Assembly: GCF_003545885.1 (NCBI RefSeq) | Contig: NZ_QHCT01000009.1 | Coordinates: 36,287-100,286 of the forward strand | From: Leptospira stimsonii | GTDB lineage: Bacteria > Spirochaetota > Leptospiria > Leptospirales > Leptospiraceae | Reading direction: 5' to 3' | Length of the DNA: 64,000 nucleotides | Shown: positions 57,486 through 64,000 of the stretch, in pieces | How the letters are laid out: the number at the start of each line of letters is the position of its first letter | How positions within the stretch are numbered: the stretch's first letter is position 1 | The notes under the pieces: model-generated | Database searches by the model: none | Seen by the model: only the letters and a program-made list of their open reading frames with translations | What the model was told of the DNA's origin: nothing | Program-made: the position numbers and the translations under genes

Positions 57486-59564
57486 ATGAGCATTCGTTTT
57501 CGCATTTCTCTTTATCTTTCTGTCGTCCTTTTTATCGGGTTTATGGTTCTCGCCGGAATCAATTCCTTTACCGCATATCAAAATTTAAAAACGGAAGTGA
57601 TCCATAGCTCAAACGTCACCGCGGAGCGTTGGACGTTCGAAGTAAAAGATCACTTGGACACGACGATGGCTCTTATCCGTGGCTTTCGTTTCCCGCTTAT
57701 GTATGCGACGCCGACGAGAAATCAAGTGATCGTCGCTCTCAAAGAAATACTTAAACGAAATGAAAACTACTACGGTGCTTGGGTCGTTTACGAACCGAAC
57801 AGTTTCGACGGAAAGGATTCTCAATTTAAGAATACGGAAGGGCACGACACAACGGGAAGATTCATTCCGTATCTTCACAGAGGGAAAACAAAAGAAGAGA
57901 TCGTTTTGGAAGCAACGAAAAACTACGACAACCTCGGACCGGACGGTGACTGGTATCAAATTCCGAAAAAATCGAATTCTCCTTTGGTAACGGATCCATA
58001 TTATTACGAAGTGGAAGGAAAGATTCGTGTTCTTATGATTTCCTTAGTCGTCCCGATCAGCACGGAAGGAAATTATTATGGAGCCGCGGGCTTAGACTAT
58101 CAATTAGAAGAATTACAAAATCTCATCGGAGATACAAGACCGTTTCGCAATCAAGGTTACGTCGCCCTCATTTCCCCAAAAGGAATCTACGCCGTAAACG
58201 GTTTGGATAAAAGTTTAGTAGGAAAGCCGATCCCAAAAAAGGAAGAACTCGATTCTTACCTTATGAAAAGTCAGGAAGGAAAAAAATTCACTCTTAACTC
58301 AGACGGTCACAGTCATTACCTCTTTCCGTTTCACATAGGAAAAGAAAAACGATTCTGGGTAATGCAGGTCAGCATTCCGAATTCCATCTATCGCGACGAT
58401 ATCGTAGGAATTTTGATTCGAGGTTTTCTTTCCACTCTTGTGATTTTGATCATCGTCCTAATAAGTCTGAATTTAATATTCCAAAAATTGATTACTTCCG
58501 GACTTCTCAAAGCCATCGGCTTCTCCGAAGAAATTGCGAAAGGAAATCTCGTCGCGGAAAAAGAACACGACGGAGAAGATGAAATCGGAACCCTTCTCAC
58601 TTCCATGAATCAGATGCGCGAAAATCTCCTCGGTGTAGTTCGTGAGATCGGCGCCTCCGCCTCTAAACTCAAAATCACATCCCAAAAGATGGCGGATTCT
58701 TCGAGAAATTTTTCTGACGTCGCTCAGACACAAGCATCGGCGGCGGAAGAATCTTCAGCGGCCGTCGAAGAATTGGCCGCGTCCGCGCAAAACGTAGGTA
58801 AGTCGATGGAACAAGCTGTTTCCAGTATGAAGGAAATCGACGGAAACGTAGATCGACTCAAGGAACAAATTACGAACATCAACAATGAGATGCAGGATCT
58901 GGTTCGCTTAGCCGCAGAATCAAAAGAACAAGGAATCACCGGGGAAAGTGCGATGGCCGCATCCACAAACGCCATGGGAGCGATCGGTGATAGCGCTTCT
59001 CGAATCACGGAAATTCTTTCCATCATCACCGAGATCTCGGAAAAAACGAATCTTCTCGCTTTGAACGCCGCGATCGAAGCCGCAAGAGCGGGAGAAGCCG
59101 GAAAAGGGTTCGCAGTCGTCGCGGAAGAGATTGGAAAACTCGCTTCGCAAACATCCTCGAGCGTTCAAGAAATCGGAGCACTGGTTGATTCAACGAACAC
59201 AGCCGTATTAAACGGAAATTCAAAGGTTTCGGAAGCTTCCGCCATTCTTCGTAAACTCAGGGAACAAGTGGAAGAATTCGATCGTTATGCGAAGAACGTT
59301 CTTTCTTCCGTCAAAAATCAGGAAGAGAATACCAGAGAAATTTCGCAGAGCGCAAACGAGCTCATGACATTCAGTCTTCAAATCGAAGAGGCCGTTCTAG
59401 AACAAAAACGCGCAACCGATGAAATCACAAAAACAATCGTAAGCATCTCCGATGGAACCCAAGAAATCGCGGCCGGCGCGGACGACCTCACTTCCTTCTC
59501 GGGGGAAATGCACGGACAAGCGGAACAACTCGGACAACTCATCGGTAAATTTAAGACGGACTAA
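57486..59564 (+). CDS. Methyl-accepting chemotaxis protein
   Basis: A 692-residue receptor. TM1 is about 8-28. A large periplasmic Cache-type sensor (about 35-305; [40 protein letters not shown]) is followed by TM2 (about 310-332), a HAMP domain and a long cytoplasmic coiled coil with the conserved hairpin [20 protein letters not shown] and [18 protein letters not shown] (about 516-555). No C-terminal NWETF-type pentapeptide is present. It signals to CheA/CheW; the ligand is unknown. A gene-free gap of nearly 900 bp precedes it. Confidence 0.95.
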   Translation: MSIRFRISLYLSVVLFIGFMVLAGINSFTAYQNLKTEVIHSSNVTAERWTFEVKDHLDTTMALIRGFRFPLMYATPTRNQVIVALKEILKRNENYYGAWVVYEPNSFDGKDSQFKNTEGHDTTGRFIPYLHRGKTKEEIVLEATKNYDNLGPDGDWYQIPKKSNSPLVTDPYYYEVEGKIRVLMISLVVPISTEGNYYGAAGLDYQLEELQNLIGDTRPFRNQGYVALISPKGIYAVNGLDKSLVGKPIPKKEELDSYLMKSQEGKKFTLNSDGHSHYLFPFHIGKEKRFWVMQVSIPNSIYRDDIVGILIRGFLSTLVILIIVLISLNLIFQKLITSGLLKAIGFSEEIAKGNLVAEKEHDGEDEIGTLLTSMNQMRENLLGVVREIGASASKLKITSQKMADSSRNFSDVAQTQASAAEESSAAVEELAASAQNVGKSMEQAVSSMKEIDGNVDRLKEQITNINNEMQDLVRLAAESKEQGITGESAMAASTNAMGAIGDSASRITEILSIITEISEKTNLLALNAAIEAARAGEAGKGFAVVAEEIGKLASQTSSSVQEIGALVDSTNTAVLNGNSKVSEASAILRKLREQVEEFDRYAKNVLSSVKNQEENTREISQSANELMTFSLQIEEAVLEQKRATDEITKTIVSISDGTQEIAAGADDLTSFSGEMHGQAEQLGQLIGKFKTD

Positions 59565-59647
59565 AAGCCTTAGAAAAACGGTTGAACCAAGGGAAAGAAC
59601 TGAGGATCTTACAGATCAAAGGCATTCTTACCCTTGGAGAACCGTGG

Positions 59648-60682
<1,035 letters not shown>

Positions 60683-60731
60683 AATTGAGTCTTTCGAAAT
60701 TCTAAACGTGCGCCGATATTCAAACTGAGTC

Positions 60732-62270
60732 ATGAAATTTCCGATTTCTCATTCCGCCGTTTTCTTAAACTCCGACACGGTTTCGCTTCTCAAATCCATC
60801 TCATCGGTCGAAAGGGAAAAACTCTTACGACTTTCCCTTCTCTCGCTTTCCAAAATTCTTCCCGATTCAGAAGTTTTTCTGAACTCTTGGCCGTTTGAAA
60901 AATCAGAAAAAGAATTCAGTTTTCTGAATATTCATATTTTAGAAAATAACCAGGAAGATATTTTCTTAAAAAAAGTCGCGGAAAAACTTCCCGCTTCCAG
61001 AACCGGCGATCCGGACTGGGACGACGCATCTTTCTTTTATTTCTCCGGACTATTCCCTATTTTGGACGAAGCCCTAAGCAAAGAATTGTATGAAAGGCAC
61101 GATCGTTATCTTTCACAATATTCTTATAGCGAAAACTTACCGCCAGGAATCGTTCCTACGATCGTAACAAGAGAATTTACGAATAGCCTTCCTGAAACGA
61201 TCAAAACTTCCGCACAGGAATACCTCCTCAAAAACATCAATCACTACGATGTGGAGATTTTTTATCACGCGCCCGATCTCAGACAATATCGACTCGATTT
61301 TTCTTTAAGGACGAGAAGGTCCTTGAACTTAGTAAGGGGTTTTCTTAAGACAAAGGAGAATTGGTCTTATCAAGAAATTCTTCCGTGGATCACGAATCAT
61401 CCCGAGGTTTTTAGAAACGGTCCTTCTTATTTAGAACTCGAAGTCTACAGAGGATGCGAGCTAAATTGTACGTTTTGTCCCAGACAGTTTAGTGCAAACG
61501 ATCAAGACGGTAACTTTCTCAATTCCGATTTTTTGGAGAATCTTTTCAAACAACTGGAATCTTCGTTTTCAAACGAATACACCGTTTGTTTCGGAGGAAT
61601 GGGAGAACCTCTTTTACATCCTCATTTTGTAGAGTTGATCGGAAAAACGATTTCGTTTCCTCTTTTACAGGAGCTGATGATTGAAACGGCCCTTTATTCC
61701 GATATGGATCCGATCCTGGAATCTTTGGGAAAACTTTCCAATGTTGAAAAAGAAAAGATCACTTGGATCATAAATCTTACCACCCGAAATCCGGAAAAAT
61801 ACGAGAAACTTTACGGTAAGAAAGAGTTAGGGAAAATTCTTTCCAACTTGGAAAAGCTCGAAAAGGTCGTTCCGAAGAATAGAATTCACCTTCAATTTTT
61901 AAAAATCGAAGAAGCGGAAGATGAGGTCGAAACCTGGGTCGATGAAACCGAAAAACAAGGTTACGGAGTCATTCTTCAAAAATACAATCGTTACGCAGGT
62001 TTAATGCCGGAGAAAAGAGTTACGGATCTGACTCCGATCCAAAGAGAATTTTGCTGGCACCTCAATCGAGACTTATTCGTAAATGCGAATGGAACGGTTT
62101 CGATTTGTAAACAGACGCCCGGAAAAGAATTGGGCAATCTGCATAAAGAAAACTTAATAGACATCTGGCAAAAAGGTCTGCCCTCGTTTCAGAACTCGTT
62201 AAACGGAAAACACGAAGCGACGAACGCACCTTGCCTTACCTGTGATGAGTGGTATACTTTCAACGCCTAA
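60732..62270 (+). CDS. Spiro-SPASM radical SAM protein
   Basis: A 512-residue enzyme. The radical SAM motif CELNCTFC (Cys242, 246, 249) lies within [20 protein letters not shown], and [14 protein letters not shown] is the usual GGE-like loop. A SPASM-type Cys-rich end ([29 protein letters not shown]) can hold auxiliary clusters. The first 230 residues form a different domain without Cys. This arrangement matches the spirochaete spiro-SPASM family (TIGR04321, from memory). It overlaps the next gene, whose SpsF/PseG-like fusion probably acts in the same sugar or protein-modification pathway. Substrate unknown. Confidence 0.88.
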   Translation: MKFPISHSAVFLNSDTVSLLKSISSVEREKLLRLSLLSLSKILPDSEVFLNSWPFEKSEKEFSFLNIHILENNQEDIFLKKVAEKLPASRTGDPDWDDASFFYFSGLFPILDEALSKELYERHDRYLSQYSYSENLPPGIVPTIVTREFTNSLPETIKTSAQEYLLKNINHYDVEIFYHAPDLRQYRLDFSLRTRRSLNLVRGFLKTKENWSYQEILPWITNHPEVFRNGPSYLELEVYRGCELNCTFCPRQFSANDQDGNFLNSDFLENLFKQLESSFSNEYTVCFGGMGEPLLHPHFVELIGKTISFPLLQELMIETALYSDMDPILESLGKLSNVEKEKITWIINLTTRNPEKYEKLYGKKELGKILSNLEKLEKVVPKNRIHLQFLKIEEAEDEVETWVDETEKQGYGVILQKYNRYAGLMPEKRVTDLTPIQREFCWHLNRDLFVNANGTVSICKQTPGKELGNLHKENLIDIWQKGLPSFQNSLNGKHEATNAPCLTCDEWYTFNA

Positions 62271-63822
62271 GATTTTCGCTTTTATCCAAGCAAGAACCGA
62301 TTCTACCAGACTTCCGGGAAAGGTATTAAAAGAATTTCCGTTCTGCTCGGGGAAAAGTCTTCTCGATAGAATCCAAGAACGGATTCAAACCCTTCTTCCC
62401 GATGAACAAATCTACTATCTGATCCCGGAGAATGACGATCGACTTCGAAATTTTTTGACGGAAAGAAACTATAACTTTCTTACGGGAAGTCTTTTGAACG
62501 TAAGAGAACGATATCTAAACGCCGCAAATACCGTTCAGGCGGAATGGATCCTACGGTTGACCGGAGACAATCCGTTCTACGACACGCTTCATCTGGATCA
62601 GCTCATACAAACCTTTCAATATTCGAAACCGGATCTCGCTCACGTAGTGAATCTTCCTTTAGGAATGGGAGGAGAAATTTTCACAAGAGAAGCCCTTGCA
62701 TGGAATCCGGAAATTTTGGAAGAACGACATAAAGAACACGTAAGCCTTCATATCAAGGAGAATCCGGATCGTTTTCGAATTCTTAAACTCACTCCTTTGT
62801 TAAGCGAAGAAGAACAAAAGGCTCTTCCCGACCTCAGACTTACGATCGATGAAACAAATGATTTTGAAACGACCTCCCAAGTCTTTCAGGCTCTCGAAAG
62901 TCGAACTCCTTTTTTCGGAGCCAAAGAAGTCATTCGTTTGTTTCAGGATTCACCTAAACTTTTCGAAGGAAACCGCGAGGTGAAACAGGTTCGTTTTGAG
63001 ATCCCGCAAGTTCAAAATTCTTCTAAAAGAACGATCGGAATCTTGGCCGGAGATCCGACTTTTTTCGGGAGCGGCCATTTTGAACGTTCTCGTATCCTTT
63101 TCTCGCTTCTATCTTCGGAAGGTTTTTTCATGGTTTGGAGGAACGAACTCCCGAAAGACGGAGAATACGATCTTCTGATCGTCGATTCAAGAGACATTCC
63201 AATTCCGGAATATTCTAAAACAAAAATATTTCTTTTGGATCATTTCGGGAATGAAAGAAATAAATACGCTCATTATGATATTCTTCCTCATCCTGAGATC
63301 AGAGATACGTTTTCCCTCGACAAAATTCTAATCTCTCCGAGACTTCATTCTCTGGAAAAAAAAGACGGTTCATACCTGCTTTGTTATGCGGGAAATTTGG
63401 AGAGCCGATTCACTTTTTCTTTGGATTCCTTTTTGGAAACGATTCGAAAAAAGGAAGGCTTTTCCAAAGTTATAAGAATCGGAGGAGATCGTTCGTCTTT
63501 GGATTCGATCGAGAACTTTTACAGAATCTCTTCGTTCCAATTTCAAAATCTTTTGGCGGAATCGGGTGCCTTTATCGGTTATTTCGGACAATCCCTATTC
63601 GAAGCTGTCTTTTTCGATAAGAAGGTGGCGAGCTTTTCCATCGGTCCGATCCATTCAGCGCTCTCGTTGTTAAGCGAAGAAGAATATAAAATTCCTTTTG
63701 CCGGAGAATTGGGTTCTTCCGATTTTGGAAAAAAAATAGAAATGAAACAAAGTACGAAGCCCGTTTCAGGAAACGGTTATTCAATTTTGTTAAGCGAAAT
63801 CAAAAAATTCTTACTCTCATAA
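62245..63822 (+). CDS. SpsF-like cytidylyltransferase / PseG-like fusion
   Basis: A 525-residue protein. Residues about 10-250 are a nucleotidyltransferase of the SpsF/NeuA type ([57 protein letters not shown]). From about 265 the second half resembles the PseG UDP-sugar hydrolase/GT-B fold ([52 protein letters not shown]). Both halves occur in pathways for pseudaminic or legionaminic-type sugars. It overlaps the spiro-SPASM stop by 26 bp, so translation is coupled. The fused activity suggests a modified sugar for flagellin, LPS or a secreted protein; this is inference. Confidence 0.82.
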   Translation: MSGILSTPKIFAFIQARTDSTRLPGKVLKEFPFCSGKSLLDRIQERIQTLLPDEQIYYLIPENDDRLRNFLTERNYNFLTGSLLNVRERYLNAANTVQAEWILRLTGDNPFYDTLHLDQLIQTFQYSKPDLAHVVNLPLGMGGEIFTREALAWNPEILEERHKEHVSLHIKENPDRFRILKLTPLLSEEEQKALPDLRLTIDETNDFETTSQVFQALESRTPFFGAKEVIRLFQDSPKLFEGNREVKQVRFEIPQVQNSSKRTIGILAGDPTFFGSGHFERSRILFSLLSSEGFFMVWRNELPKDGEYDLLIVDSRDIPIPEYSKTKIFLLDHFGNERNKYAHYDILPHPEIRDTFSLDKILISPRLHSLEKKDGSYLLCYAGNLESRFTFSLDSFLETIRKKEGFSKVIRIGGDRSSLDSIENFYRISSFQFQNLLAESGAFIGYFGQSLFEAVFFDKKVASFSIGPIHSALSLLSEEEYKIPFAGELGSSDFGKKIEMKQSTKPVSGNGYSILLSEIKKFLLS

Positions 63823-63873
63823 GATCGAAAAATTCATTCTTCCTGTAAGAGAAGGATTGAATTTCGAAAAAAT

Positions 63874-63923
63874 CGGTCGGAACAACTACGCGCCTTACCG
63901 TAAAAGCCGCGCGCCCCGCCCTG
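63874..63923. repeat. Dispersed stem-loop repeat, copy D (truncated)
   Basis: GGTCGGAACAACTACGCGCC, CGTAAAAGCCGCGCGCCCCG and CCCTGA follow the start of copies A-C, then the match ends at about 63923, where GGTACAAACC replaces the expected TTTTGGGTGG. Confidence 0.75.
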
Positions 63924-64000
63924 AGGTACAAACCGGAGACATGGGTAACAAAATAGACCGGGAACATAGGTAACACTCAAAATGCTGGCAAAGGAGGAAA
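63924..64000 (+). mobile_element. Possible insertion-sequence left end (cut by window)
   Basis: From the break in repeat D, two related direct repeats ACCGGAGACATGGGTAACA (63932-63950) and ACCGGGAACATAGGTAACA (63957-63975) lie 25 bp apart. An ATG at 63981 starts a frame (MLAKEE...) that runs off the window. Paired terminal repeats before a first ORF are typical of IS21/IS481-like elements. No transposase can be confirmed. Confidence 0.45.

Overview
The window looks like chromosomal DNA of a Leptospira species, probably from the pathogenic clade given its intermediate G+C. The main signs are spirochaetal lipoproteins with relaxed lipoboxes, a DUF1554 lipoprotein, a WGR/leucine-rich-repeat protein, a radical-SAM protein of the spirochaete-associated spiro-SPASM type, LpxD (LPS), split transketolase, and dispersed GTAGGAACTCCTAC-type repeats. 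There is no prophage, CRISPR array or rRNA. Two tRNA genes are present. A possible insertion-sequence end lies at the extreme right edge. Species assignment is inference only.

Layout. 1-5.1 kb: a membrane protein cut by the left edge, a Thr/Gly-rich lipoprotein, an AHA1/SRPBCC protein, a polyprenyl diphosphate synthase and a SirB1-type protein. 5.2-7.3 kb: transketolase N-terminal subunit, a small membrane protein, tRNA-Thr(TGT) and tRNA-Tyr(GTA), then a duplicated 123-bp tRNA flank. 7.3-13.2 kb: a leftward four-gene operon (glutathione peroxidase, ChaN-like protein, zinc-ribbon class A PBP, exported protein). 13.3-19.0 kb: quinone oxidoreductase/LysR divergent pair, small conserved proteins and an EamA transporter. 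19.2-23.5 kb: lpxD, leuDC and a divergent LysR regulator with a well-placed LysR box.

23.8-40.5 kb is rich in lipid-related and regulatory genes. It holds an HExxH lipoprotein, a hotdog thioesterase/TetR divergent pair around a perfect palindrome, acetyltransferases, a fatty-acid desaturase with repeated operator-like sites, an RRM RNA-binding protein, an AraC/lipoprotein-hydrolase pair, an alpha/beta hydrolase with a lysine-rich tail, MsrB, the WGR-LRR protein, a second TetR/hotdog pair around a second perfect palindrome, and a thiolase.

41-51.7 kb: a DUF1554 lipoprotein, birA-coaX, a small protein resembling part of SecA, a hydrolase, a rhodanese interrupted by an in-frame TGA, yebC-ruvC, a c-type haem lipoprotein and a TonB-dependent receptor. 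52-64 kb: a DUF4442 hotdog protein, an array of about 161-bp tandem repeats, a sodium:solute symporter, aspartate kinase, a large non-coding gap, a chemotaxis receptor, a SurA/PpiC-like protein, and a spiro-SPASM radical SAM gene overlapping an SpsF/PseG-like fusion gene.

The strongest leads are: the spiro-SPASM plus SpsF-PseG fusion cassette; two paralogous TetR-hotdog loci with different perfect palindromes plus a desaturase with related-looking sites; the SecA-like mini-protein; the recoded or broken rhodanese; and a dispersed stem-loop repeat family, one copy of which is cut by a probable IS end.
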